Shown: one piece after another, positions 33,294 to 40,679 of the stretch
Layout: each line of letters starts with the position of its first letter
Numbering within the stretch: position 1 is the stretch's first letter
Assembly: GCA_009912575.1 (NCBI GenBank)
Contig: WNDP01000022.1
Location: 1-40,679 of the forward strand
Reading direction: 5' to 3'
Length of the DNA: 40,679 nucleotides
Source: Acinetobacter bereziniae
Lineage (GTDB): Bacteria; Pseudomonadota; Gammaproteobacteria; Pseudomonadales; Moraxellaceae
Translations under genes and position numbers: made by a program
The notes under the pieces: model-generated
Databases searched by the model: none
What the model saw: the letters and a program-made list of their open reading frames with translations, nothing else
What the model was told of the DNA's origin: nothing

Positions 33294-33869
33294 ATGTCAG
33301 ATTTAACTTTTCAAGCAGTACATGACAATATTCATCAACGTCAATCGATTGGTCATTTGGTTGAGCCTGCACCCTCACATGAGCAATTAAATATTGCGTT
33401 TCAGGCAGCATTAACAGCACCCGATCATCATCGCTTAAAACCGACACAATTTATTGTGGTTGAAGGTCAACAGCGTGAAGCATTTGGGCAACTGTTGGCG
33501 CAGTCGATTGCTGACTTGGGTGAGTCTGATCCTGTTCAAATTGAACGGGTAAAGCATCACCCATTTCGAGCACCTATTTTGGTTTTGGCTGTGACTAAAT
33601 TTCAAGACCATCCTAAAGTTCCTTTTTTTGAGCAAACATTAAGTAGTGGTGCTACGATTCAAAACCTTTTGCTGTCTTTGCAAGCACAAGGATTTGCAAC
33701 GATGTGGCGCAGTGGTGCAGTGGTCGAGTCTAGATTGTTAAAATCTGCTTTGGGTTTGGCAGAAAGAGATCTGATTTCAGGTATTGTTTATGTGGGGACT
33801 GCTGCAAAAGAGATTGCACCACGTGTCAGTATAGATCGCCAACAATATGTACATTTCTGGAAAGCTTAG
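33294..33869 (+). CDS. Nitroreductase-family flavoprotein (YdjA-like)
   Basis: The 191-residue product is a small FMN-dependent nitroreductase of the YdjA type. QRQSIGHLVEPAPSHEQL is the N-terminal FMN-phosphate region, ALTAPDHHRLKPTQFIVVEG follows, and SSGATIQNLLLSLQAQGFAT and MWRSGA are the later flavin-site blocks. The length matches E. coli YdjA (183). It is probably a homodimer using NADPH; the substrate is unknown. AGGT lies very close to the ATG. The gene is 286 bp from its divergent neighbour and is probably monocistronic. Confidence 0.9.
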   Translation: MSDLTFQAVHDNIHQRQSIGHLVEPAPSHEQLNIAFQAALTAPDHHRLKPTQFIVVEGQQREAFGQLLAQSIADLGESDPVQIERVKHHPFRAPILVLAVTKFQDHPKVPFFEQTLSSGATIQNLLLSLQAQGFATMWRSGAVVESRLLKSALGLAERDLISGIVYVGTAAKEIAPRVSIDRQQYVHFWKA

Positions 33870-33954
33870 ATCAAGAACTGATGAATTTTAAAATTTGAAA
33901 TCATTCAACGTTTAAGCGCAACATTTTAGGACGAGTTTTTTTAGGATAATAATA

Positions 33955-35028
33955 ATGTCTGATTTACGATTTAAAGATTTAATTGATCCGATTGTTTTGG
34001 ATCAAAAAACAGCATTACGCGTGACAGTACTTGGTGGAGGCAGTTTTGGTACTGCAATGGCCAATACAGCAGTGCGTAATGGTTGCGACACGATGATCTG
34101 GATTCGAGATGAAACTATTGCGGCTGAAATCAATGCTACGCATGTCAATAAACGTTATCTTCCAGACTTTCAGTTAGAAGCAGGCCTACGTGCTGAGTCA
34201 AATTTGGAAAAGGCAGTACGTGATCGTGACATTATTTTGGTTGCTATCCCTAGCCATTCTTTTCGTGATGTTTTGCGTCAGATTAAGCCATTCATTAGTG
34301 CACAAGCGGTGGTGTCTTTAACCAAAGGTATTGAAGCCAAAAGCTTTAGTTTCATGAGTGATATTATTCGTGAAGAACTCCCTGAAGTGCTTTATGGGGT
34401 ACTTTCTGGTCCAAACTTAGCCAAAGAGATTGTGGCAGGACAACCTGCCGGTACTGTTATTGCAAGTGACAGCGAATTGGTGCGTTATGCAGTACAACAA
34501 GCTTTACACAGCGCATTGTTTCGAGTTTTTGGCAGTGATGATGTGCATGGTGTAGAGTTAGGCGGTGCATTGAAGAATATTTATGCTGTGGCAATGGGGA
34601 TGGCAGTGGCATACAAAGTCGGTGAAAATACCCGAAGTATGATTTTAACCCGTGCATTAGCAGAAATGAGTCGTTTTGCGGTTAAGTTGGGTGCTAATCC
34701 ACTGACATTCCTTGGTTTATCTGGGGTTGGAGATTTATTTGCAACCTGTAATAGTCCACTGAGTCGGAACTATCAAGTTGGTTTTGCATTAGGTTCTGGT
34801 AAGACACTGGAGCAAGCAACAAAGGAATTGGGTCAAACCGCAGAAGGCATCAATACCATTGTGCAAGTGAATGCACGCGCTAAAGAGTTAGATGTTTATA
34901 TGCCGATAACGACAGCACTTTATGAAGTCGTTTTTGAAGGAGCGCCTCCGCTCAATATTGCTGTTTCATTGATGAAGAATGGTCATCGTAGTGATGTGGA
35001 GTTTGTGTTGCCCCACAACGAGGTTTAA
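33955..35028 (+). CDS. gpsA: Glycerol-3-phosphate dehydrogenase [NAD(P)+]
   Basis: The 357-residue cytoplasmic enzyme reduces dihydroxyacetone phosphate to sn-glycerol 3-phosphate for phospholipid synthesis. The Rossmann motif VLGGGSFGTAMA is at 25-36, KGIE follows at about 124-127, and SGPNLAKEIVAGQPA at 151-165. The catalytic Lys207 sits in GGALKNIYAVAMGMA, and GVGDLFATCNSPLSRN lies further on. It is a little longer than E. coli GpsA (339) through an N-terminal extension of about 20 residues. AGGA lies about 9 nt before the ATG. sixA follows after 79 bp. Confidence 0.96.
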   Translation: MSDLRFKDLIDPIVLDQKTALRVTVLGGGSFGTAMANTAVRNGCDTMIWIRDETIAAEINATHVNKRYLPDFQLEAGLRAESNLEKAVRDRDIILVAIPSHSFRDVLRQIKPFISAQAVVSLTKGIEAKSFSFMSDIIREELPEVLYGVLSGPNLAKEIVAGQPAGTVIASDSELVRYAVQQALHSALFRVFGSDDVHGVELGGALKNIYAVAMGMAVAYKVGENTRSMILTRALAEMSRFAVKLGANPLTFLGLSGVGDLFATCNSPLSRNYQVGFALGSGKTLEQATKELGQTAEGINTIVQVNARAKELDVYMPITTALYEVVFEGAPPLNIAVSLMKNGHRSDVEFVLPHNEV

Positions 35029-35075
35029 TTCGTTACAATTTGGGGTTGAGAGATAGATTTGTAACAAAGCCTCGT

Positions 35076-35081
35076 TATAAT
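35076..35081 (+). promoter_or_regulatory. Possible -10 box for sixA
   Basis: A TATAAT hexamer lies 27 bp before the sixA ATG in the gap after gpsA. No good -35 box is found at 16-18 bp, so the promoter is only a suggestion. Confidence 0.3.
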
Positions 35082-35107
35082 CCGTGCAGTATTAAAAAGG
35101 AAATCTT

Positions 35108-35563
35108 ATGCAACTGACTTTGGTGCGTCATGGTGAAGCAGTTCCAGCAATTAACGGTATGGACAGTAAACGTCCCTTAACCGAGCGTGGACATTTACAA
35201 GCGAAACAAACAGCACAATTTTTAAAAGAAACAGTCCAACCTGATGTATTTGTTGTGAGTACTTTGTTGAGAGCACAAGAAACATTGTCACATATACAGG
35301 CTTATTTTCCTGAAGTCTCAGTATTGATCTGTGACAAAATTAAGCCTGAAGATGATGCAAAATTAGCAATTGAGTGGTTGTCACAATTACCATTTGAACG
35401 TATTGTGGTGGTCTGTCATATGAATGTAGTTGGGCATATTGCTGAACAACTGACACATGAACATTTTAATCCTTTTGCCTTGGCAGAAACTCGTATTTAT
35501 GAGCAAACTGTTATTGCAAACGGTCTATCTACACAAGATAAAGCCTTTATTCCAACCGTATAA
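35108..35563 (+). CDS. sixA: Phosphohistidine phosphatase SixA
   Basis: The 151-residue product belongs to the histidine phosphatase superfamily. The catalytic RHG is at 7-9 (LTLVRHGEA). STLLRAQET holds the conserved Arg, and VVVCHMNVVGH gives the second catalytic His. The length matches E. coli SixA (161), which removes phosphate from histidine on phosphotransfer proteins. AAGGA 6 nt before the ATG supports the start. The gspL gene follows after 37 bp, so they may share a transcript. Confidence 0.92.
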   Translation: MQLTLVRHGEAVPAINGMDSKRPLTERGHLQAKQTAQFLKETVQPDVFVVSTLLRAQETLSHIQAYFPEVSVLICDKIKPEDDAKLAIEWLSQLPFERIVVVCHMNVVGHIAEQLTHEHFNPFALAETRIYEQTVIANGLSTQDKAFIPTV

Positions 35564-35600
35564 AAGCATTGTTAAAAGAACACACGGCAGAAAACGATAA

Positions 35601-36743
35601 ATGTTGTACTTATGGATGCCTGAAGCCAATGGGGTTTGGCAATGGTCTCGAGGAAGTGATTGGACTACATCTTCGAGTCTGGAACAATTAATACAAGATA
35701 TTAAACTTTACCAAGGTGAAGAAGCGGTTGTGTTCTTTCCAAGTCGTGAAGTACAGATTCTTCAACAAAAATTTAGCAAAGCGCAATACAAACAATTGGG
35801 CGCAGATGGTGTCAAATATTTACTTGAAGAATATGTGATTGTACCGATTGACCAAATGAAAGTGTTCTCGCATTTTCAACAACCTGATCAAGTTACGGTA
35901 TTGGGAATCAATCAGCATACTGTAACCACCATGCAGCATTCTTTATCTTTGATTCCTTTAAAGATCGTATCTTTGTTGCCTGATTTTTTAATGTTAGCTG
36001 CTCCCGAAGCAGGGCAAACGATCATCACCAATCTCAATGGTCAATTGTTGGTTCGTGAGAATGAGTTTCTAGGTAACTCAATAGATGATTTGGCCTTGTA
36101 TCTAGATTTTGCAAATCGTGAAAAAACCTATTTATATAGTGGTTTAACAGATGAGCAAGCGACCAGTTTGTTTGCTGTGGCTACCTCTGATCAACGCGAA
36201 CCTTTTGATTATCAGTTTGATGAAATCAAAAAGGCGAAGCAGCACCCGTTTAATGTCTTGCCCAAAGCAAAACAGGCAAATGACGGCGTGTCTCGTTATT
36301 GGCAAGCATGTGCAGTTTTAGTGGTGGCTTTGATTGTTGCACAGCTGAGTTATGATGCTTTACGATGGTTTAAACTCAAAAAAGTTGCCGATCAAACGGC
36401 ATTGATTGCGGTAGACCAGTATAAAAAATGGTTTCCCAATGAACAGCGAATTACTGAGGAATCTGTACAACGTCAGTTTAAGAATAAGCTAGAACTTAGT
36501 CAGGGTGCGAATACACAAGCATTACAACTACTCAGTCGAGTTGGTCCAATTTTAATGCAGCATCAAATTATTGCCAATCGTGTTAATTATGATACATCTG
36601 TATTAAATATGGATTTGGTGGCTAAAAGCTCTGAGGCATTGCAAACTTTAGTGACGCAATTAAACCAGCAAGGTTTTAAAGCAGAGTTGGGTAATGTTCA
36701 GACCCAAGGCGCATCTGTAGTCGGCTTAGTGAAGATACAATAA
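35601..36743 (+). CDS. gspL: Type II secretion system protein GspL
   Basis: The 380-residue inner-membrane component has an N-terminal cytoplasmic actin-like domain (about 1-225) that contacts the GspE ATPase. One membrane segment lies at about 235-255 (CAVLVVALIVAQLSYDAL). The periplasmic ferredoxin-like domain runs to the end (LLSRVGPILMQHQIIANRVN...). Identity is weak, as usual for GspL, and is firmly supported by the overlapping gspM gene. In Acinetobacter the gsp genes are scattered, with the gspLM pair standing alone, as here. The ribosome binding site is weak. Confidence 0.9.
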   Translation: MLYLWMPEANGVWQWSRGSDWTTSSSLEQLIQDIKLYQGEEAVVFFPSREVQILQQKFSKAQYKQLGADGVKYLLEEYVIVPIDQMKVFSHFQQPDQVTVLGINQHTVTTMQHSLSLIPLKIVSLLPDFLMLAAPEAGQTIITNLNGQLLVRENEFLGNSIDDLALYLDFANREKTYLYSGLTDEQATSLFAVATSDQREPFDYQFDEIKKAKQHPFNVLPKAKQANDGVSRYWQACAVLVVALIVAQLSYDALRWFKLKKVADQTALIAVDQYKKWFPNEQRITEESVQRQFKNKLELSQGANTQALQLLSRVGPILMQHQIIANRVNYDTSVLNMDLVAKSSEALQTLVTQLNQQGFKAELGNVQTQGASVVGLVKIQ

Positions 36744-37222
36744 TGAAAACAATAGAAAACTTTCAAAATCGCTTAGATGCTTGGTCTGAAAAGATTGCTG
36801 ATAATTTAGAAAAAATGTCAGTACGTGAGCGTGTGATGGTGATTTTCACAACAATTTTTGTGATTGTTGTCGCCGTTGGTGCAGCTTTATGGTACACCCA
36901 TAAAGCTGCTGAAAAACAACAGTTACGTTTAAATGAAATGAAAGACCTTGTGGTGTGGATGCAAAGCAATGTAGTCACCATGAAACCTGCTGATGATTTG
37001 GCATTAACCACTGCGGATAAGATTCAACGTGTTGCGCAACAACAAGGACTTTCAGTGGCCTCACAACAGGTTGGTGAGCAATTTCAAATTGTTGCACAAC
37101 ATCAAAATTACGCTGTTCTGGCAAACTTTCTGACTCAGATTGCTCAAATGGGTGTCAGCTTGGAAAAAATGGAACTGGTAAAAGAGGGCGCACAGATTAA
37201 ATTAACAGCGACGGTACAGTAA
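36743..37222 (+). CDS. gspM: Type II secretion system protein GspM
   Basis: The 159-residue bitopic inner-membrane protein binds GspL. It has a short cytoplasmic N-terminus, one membrane segment at about 27-51 (VRERVMVIFTTIFVIVVAVG), a coiled region, and a periplasmic ferredoxin-like domain (QNYAVLANFLTQIAQMGVSLEKMEL). The length is typical of GspM. Its ATG overlaps the gspL stop by one base (TAATG). The other core secretion genes are not in the window. Confidence 0.92.
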   Translation: MKTIENFQNRLDAWSEKIADNLEKMSVRERVMVIFTTIFVIVVAVGAALWYTHKAAEKQQLRLNEMKDLVVWMQSNVVTMKPADDLALTTADKIQRVAQQQGLSVASQQVGEQFQIVAQHQNYAVLANFLTQIAQMGVSLEKMELVKEGAQIKLTATVQ

Positions 37223-37272
37223 GTACTGAAAATAAACACAGTTCAAGCATAGCCTTTTCAGCATACTGTGCC

Positions 37273-37278
37273 TATAAT
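37273..37278 (+). promoter_or_regulatory. Possible -10 box for pyrD
   Basis: A perfect TATAAT lies 35 bp before the pyrD ATG. The -35 region is poor, so the promoter is tentative. Confidence 0.35.
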
Positions 37279-37312
37279 GTGGCAACTTAAAAAGCAGTAG
37301 ACTTTTATAGCT

Positions 37313-38317
37313 ATGTTGTATTCACTTGCTCGCCCTTTGTTGTTTTCTTTAACACCAGAGCGTGCACATGAACTCACATTATCCATGCTTAAATCTGCCC
37401 ACAAAATGGGCATGATGCGTCAAACTGTTACGGCCAAACCAGTCACCTGTATGGGGATTGAGTTTCCAAATCCAGTTGGACTTGCAGCAGGTTTGGATAA
37501 AAATGGTGCATATATCGATGCCTTAGCGGGTTTGGGTTTTGGTTTTATTGAAATCGGAACCATTACACCTAAACCACAAGAAGGCAATCCACACCCACGT
37601 CTTTTCCGTATTCCTCAAGCCAAAGCCATCATTAACCGCATGGGTTTTAATAATGATGGGGTAGATAAATTGGTTGAGAATGTCAAAGCAGCAAAATTCA
37701 AAGGCATTCTTGGAATCAATATCGGAAAAAATGCAACAACGCCTGTTGAAGATGCTGTTTCTGACTATTTAATTTGTCTGGAAAAAGTATATCACTACGC
37801 TTCTTACATTACGGTGAATATTTCCTCACCAAATACTAAAAATTTGCGTTCTTTACAAAGCGGCCATGCATTGACTGAACTTTTGGAAACGCTTAAGAAA
37901 CGTCAGTTAGAATTGGCTGAAGAATTACAGCACTATGTTCCGCTGGTACTCAAAGTTGCTCCTGATTTGGATGCAACAGATATTGAATTTATTGCTTCAC
38001 AATTGTTGCAGTTTAAAATCGATGGGCTTATTGTAACCAATACAACTTTGTCTCGTGAAGGTGTTGAAGGTTTGCCGTTTGGTGAGGAAGCTGGTGGTTT
38101 ATCTGGTGCGCCTGTATTTGAAAAAAGTACAGCTTGTTTAGCTGCTTTTTCAAAACTATTGCAGGGTAAAATTCCTTTAATTGGTGTAGGTGGAATTTTA
38201 TCGGGTGAGCAGGCAGTTGCAAAACAGCAAGCAGGAGCGAGTCTGGTTCAAATTTATAGTGGTATGATCTATACAGGTCCTACACTGATCAAAGACTGTG
38301 TTAATGCTATGACTTAA
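37313..38317 (+). CDS. pyrD: Dihydroorotate dehydrogenase (quinone), class 2
   Basis: The 334-residue membrane-associated FMN enzyme oxidises dihydroorotate to orotate in pyrimidine synthesis, passing electrons to ubiquinone. The N-terminal amphipathic helices ([20 protein letters not shown]) are specific to class 2. [13 protein letters not shown] at 53-65 binds FMN, and the catalytic serine lies in NISSPNT at 169-175. VLKVAPDL and LIVTNTT carry FMN contacts, and IGVGGI and QIYSGMIY bind the phosphate. The length matches E. coli PyrD (336). cvpA starts 3 bp after its stop. Confidence 0.98.
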   Translation: MLYSLARPLLFSLTPERAHELTLSMLKSAHKMGMMRQTVTAKPVTCMGIEFPNPVGLAAGLDKNGAYIDALAGLGFGFIEIGTITPKPQEGNPHPRLFRIPQAKAIINRMGFNNDGVDKLVENVKAAKFKGILGINIGKNATTPVEDAVSDYLICLEKVYHYASYITVNISSPNTKNLRSLQSGHALTELLETLKKRQLELAEELQHYVPLVLKVAPDLDATDIEFIASQLLQFKIDGLIVTNTTLSREGVEGLPFGEEAGGLSGAPVFEKSTACLAAFSKLLQGKIPLIGVGGILSGEQAVAKQQAGASLVQIYSGMIYTGPTLIKDCVNAMT

Positions 38318-38320
38318 GTT

Positions 38321-38911
38321 ATGAATACCCTAGACATTATCATACTGATTATATTGCTCATTGGAGGGCTTAACGGTTTGCGACAAGGATTCGTGAAAGC
38401 CTCTGCGAACTTGATAGGATGGATTTTTGCACTGATCGTCGGTGCTAAATATGCCAGTATCATCGCACCTTCCATGTCTGCACTCAGTCAGGATCCTGTG
38501 GTGCAAAAAATTGCAGCATTTGCATTTATTGTCTTGGTTATTATCGTTTTAACATGGATTGCAACAGCAATCCTCAATCAAATTTTAAAGACCTTAAAAC
38601 TTGGGCCTTTAAACCGTTTGGCAGGTGGTGCACTGGGGACCTTGAAAGGTTTATTCATTGTCCTCATAACAATGCAAGGATTAGGTCCTTGGGTTGACAG
38701 TTCGCCGACGTGGAAACAATCAAAATTTATTCAAACACTTTTGCCGTTTGCACCCTTGGCTTCAGAAATTTCTAAAGATGCAGCAAATGAAGCATTAAAT
38801 CATATACATTCACAAGCGCATCCCGATGACGCTGCTGTGAGAAATACTGAACGATCATCAACTGAAGAGGATGATCAATCAGTACATTCGACAAAGAATC
38901 CGTTTTATTAG
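38321..38911 (+). CDS. cvpA: CvpA family membrane protein
   Basis: The 196-residue inner-membrane protein has four hydrophobic segments (about 5-20, 25-45, 62-85, 100-120). The family block LDIIILIILLIGGLNGLRQG opens it, and LNRLAGGALGTLKGLFIVL comes later. A polar, acidic C-terminal tail of about 45 residues follows. In E. coli cvpA precedes purF in one operon and is needed for colicin V production; its direct activity is unknown. The same order is kept here, with 24 bp before purF and 3 bp after pyrD. Confidence 0.93.
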   Translation: MNTLDIIILIILLIGGLNGLRQGFVKASANLIGWIFALIVGAKYASIIAPSMSALSQDPVVQKIAAFAFIVLVIIVLTWIATAILNQILKTLKLGPLNRLAGGALGTLKGLFIVLITMQGLGPWVDSSPTWKQSKFIQTLLPFAPLASEISKDAANEALNHIHSQAHPDDAAVRNTERSSTEEDDQSVHSTKNPFY

Positions 38912-38935
38912 TCCTAGCTGGTCTGCGAGGTAGTT

Positions 38936-40480
38936 ATGTGTGGAGTCGTTGGTATAGCAGGTAAAGCACCTGTAAACCAAATGTTATTTGATGCGTTGAC
39001 GATGTTACAACATCGTGGACAGGATGCAGCTGGGATTGTGACTTGTCATAATGGTCGTCTTTTCTTGAGAAAGGACAATGGTATGGTTCGTGATGTATTC
39101 CATACTCGCCACATGCGCGCATTGCTCGGTAACTATGGTATTGGTCATGTGCGTTATCCGACTGCTGGTTCTTCAAGTAGTGTTGAGGCGCAACCTTTTT
39201 ACGTAAACTCACCTTATGGGATAACTTTGGCGCACAATGGTAATCTTACCAATGCTGCTGATATTCATGATGATCTGTTTAAAACTGACTTACGTCATAT
39301 GAATACAGATTCTGACTCTGAAGTTTTGCTGAATGTATTTGCACACGAATTACAGAAATGTGCCTCATTAACACCATCTCCAGACGATATTTTCCATACA
39401 GTTAAACGTGTACATGAGCGTTGCAAAGGTGCTTATGGCGTCGTTGCAATGATTACAGGACATGGCTTGGTAGGGTTCCGTGATCCAAATGGTATTCGCC
39501 CATTAATCTATGGTTCACGTGTGACTGAAAATGGTGAGAAAGAATATATCATTGCTTCAGAGTCAGTTGCGATCACAGCTTTGGGCTTTAAAGTTGAGCG
39601 TGATATTAAACCAGGTGAAGCAGTATTCATTAATTCAAATGGTGAGTTCTACGCACAGCAATGTGCCAGCCAGCCACGTTATCGCCCATGTATTTTTGAA
39701 TATGTGTATTTTGCACGTCCAGATGCGACTATAGATGGGATTTCTGTCTACAAAGCACGTTTGAAAATGGGTGAGACGCTGGCGAAGAAAATTCTTCGTG
39801 AATGGGGCGATGCACATGATGTTGATGTGGTTATCCCGATTCCAGATACAAGCCGTACATCTGCTTTAGAATTGGCCAATATTTTAGGTGTGAAATTCCG
39901 AGAAGGGTTTATGAAAAACCGCTATATCGGTCGTACCTTCATTATGCCAGGTCAACAACAACGTAAAAAATCTGTACGTCAAAAGTTAAACCCAGTTGAA
40001 CTTGAGTTTAAAGGCAAGAATGTGCTGTTGGTGGATGATTCGATCGTACGTGGTACGACCTGTAATGAAATCATTCAAATGGCACGTGATGCAGGTGCAA
40101 AAAATGTATATTTTGCCTCTGCTGCACCGATGGTGAAATATCCAAATGTGTATGGCATCGATATGCCAGCTAAAGCAGAATTGATTGCATCACACCGTAG
40201 TGTTGAAGAAATTCAAAATATTATTGGTGCTGATCGTTTGATTTTCCAAGATTTGGATGACTTAAATGCTGCGGTGAGAACCAGTAAAGTGCCTGAAGTT
40301 CAAGAGTTTGATTGTTCGGTCTTTGATGGCATTTACGTGACTGGCGATATTGACGAACAATATTTAAATGATCTTGAGCAAAGTCGTAGCGATACTGCGA
40401 AAAAGCAAAAAGATGGTTATATTGATGTCAATATTGATGCATCTTCAGTTGATCTATGTGGTATCAAAGAAGAGATGTAA
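38936..40480 (+). CDS. purF: Amidophosphoribosyltransferase
   Basis: The 514-residue enzyme makes 5-phosphoribosylamine from PRPP and glutamine, the first step of purine synthesis. After removal of the initiator Met the nucleophile is Cys2 (MCGVVGIAG). The Ntn glutaminase domain runs to about 240, with [18 protein letters not shown] and LAHNGNLTN. The phosphoribosyltransferase domain has [15 protein letters not shown] and the PRPP loop [14 protein letters not shown] (about 362-375). The length is close to E. coli PurF (505). GAGGT 4 nt before the ATG supports the start. No native terminator is visible because an IS starts about 13 bp after the stop. Confidence 0.98.
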   Translation: MCGVVGIAGKAPVNQMLFDALTMLQHRGQDAAGIVTCHNGRLFLRKDNGMVRDVFHTRHMRALLGNYGIGHVRYPTAGSSSSVEAQPFYVNSPYGITLAHNGNLTNAADIHDDLFKTDLRHMNTDSDSEVLLNVFAHELQKCASLTPSPDDIFHTVKRVHERCKGAYGVVAMITGHGLVGFRDPNGIRPLIYGSRVTENGEKEYIIASESVAITALGFKVERDIKPGEAVFINSNGEFYAQQCASQPRYRPCIFEYVYFARPDATIDGISVYKARLKMGETLAKKILREWGDAHDVDVVIPIPDTSRTSALELANILGVKFREGFMKNRYIGRTFIMPGQQQRKKSVRQKLNPVELEFKGKNVLLVDDSIVRGTTCNEIIQMARDAGAKNVYFASAAPMVKYPNVYGIDMPAKAELIASHRSVEEIQNIIGADRLIFQDLDDLNAAVRTSKVPEVQEFDCSVFDGIYVTGDIDEQYLNDLEQSRSDTAKKQKDGYIDVNIDASSVDLCGIKEEM

Positions 40481-40492
40481 ATCAGTATTGAT

Positions 40493-40679
40493 TGTCTCGT
40501 CCTAAAATAGATTGACAGTATTTTATTTAGAGCCGAGTTAAGCAATTAGCTCGGTTCTTACTTTTTCAAACATTTGATTAGGTGTCATCATACCTAGACT
40601 CAAATGTGGTCTATAACAATTATAAATTTCTATTGATTCTGCAATCAGTTGGTCTAATTCCTTCATATTATTACAGCGT
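40493..40679 (-). mobile_element. 3' end of an IS3-family insertion sequence
   Basis: The transposase reading frame on the minus strand ends at 40538. The element's end is probably at about 40493, where TGTCTCGTCCTAAAATAG begins with the TG usual for IS3 ends. The other end, and therefore the inverted repeat and target duplication, lies outside the window. The boundary is an estimate. Confidence 0.6.
40538..40678 (-). CDS. IS3-family transposase (OrfB), C-terminal end
   Basis: The minus-strand frame enters from the right edge and gives 46 residues ending in TAA at 40540-40538. LIAESIEIYNCYRPHLSLGM with MTPNQMFEKV following is the standard end of IS3-family integrase-core transposases (Y-N-x-x-R-P-H-x-S-L, then T-P). 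The catalytic DDE residues lie beyond the window. A GCCGAG/CTCGGT stem (about 40532-40555) spans the stop. The gene points towards purF. Confidence 0.88.
   Translation of the reverse strand, partial: RCNNMKELDQLIAESIEIYNCYRPHLSLGMMTPNQMFEKVRTELIA

Noticed and set aside
1-40679. CRISPR arrays, tRNA or rRNA genes, prophage or defence islands
   Set aside because: No regularly spaced direct repeats, cloverleaf sequences or phage and defence genes were seen on either strand.

Overview
This AT-rich window is bacterial chromosome from a gammaproteobacterium, almost certainly Acinetobacter or a close relative in Moraxellaceae. I base this on base composition and on gene content: split type II secretion genes gspL-gspM next to pyrD, cvpA-purF, a Moraxellaceae-type rhlB, mdaB-ygiN, and AraC-controlled acyl-CoA genes. 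The species cannot be fixed by reading alone. Both ends run into transposase genes: a transposase C-terminus at the left edge and an IS3-family transposase C-terminus at the right edge.

Layout. 1-5.3 kb is accessory in character. It holds a transposase end, a decayed Baeyer-Villiger-type monooxygenase remnant, yiaA, a luciferase-like flavin monooxygenase behind a striking array of TCGATAT half-sites, two glycine-zipper envelope proteins (one frameshifted), and a GC-rich palindromic island. 5.3-10.8 kb has prfA-prmC, a bestrophin-like channel, a sulfonate-type ABC permease and binding protein with no ATPase beside them, and a small acidic protein. 11-16.3 kb is an AraC regulator divergent from a short-chain dehydrogenase, an acyl-CoA dehydrogenase and an acyl-CoA ligase. 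Together these look like part of a branched- or short-chain acyl-CoA degradation route. 16.5-21.7 kb has an ExeM/NucH-type secreted nuclease with a GlyGly-CTERM-like tail, then a two-component system whose 7TM sensor kinase is broken twice, each time in an A-run. 21.9-25.4 kb has a SulP transporter, a glutathione S-transferase and mdaB-ygiN. 25.4-27.7 kb holds three tandem paralogous secreted proteins of unknown function. 27.8-30.7 kb has thiG, thiS, a DUF423 protein, rpoH and a TusA-like protein. 31-40.5 kb is conserved housekeeping: csp, rhlB, a lipoprotein, a nitroreductase, gpsA, sixA, gspL-gspM, pyrD, cvpA and purF. An IS3-family element starts about 13 bp after purF.

Links between genes. 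gspL-gspM code for inner-membrane parts of the secretion machine that probably exports proteins such as the GlyGly-CTERM nuclease. MdaB and YgiN form the known quinone redox pair. ThiS is the sulfur carrier used by ThiG. PrmC methylates the release factor made by the overlapping prfA. Most transcription units end in clear hairpin terminators, which helps define operons.

I did not find a convincing new defence or mobile system. The most unexplained items are the three secreted paralogs with a DxNxDxxxD loop, the TCGATAT operator array, the GC-rich palindromic island, and the twice-frameshifted sensor kinase.
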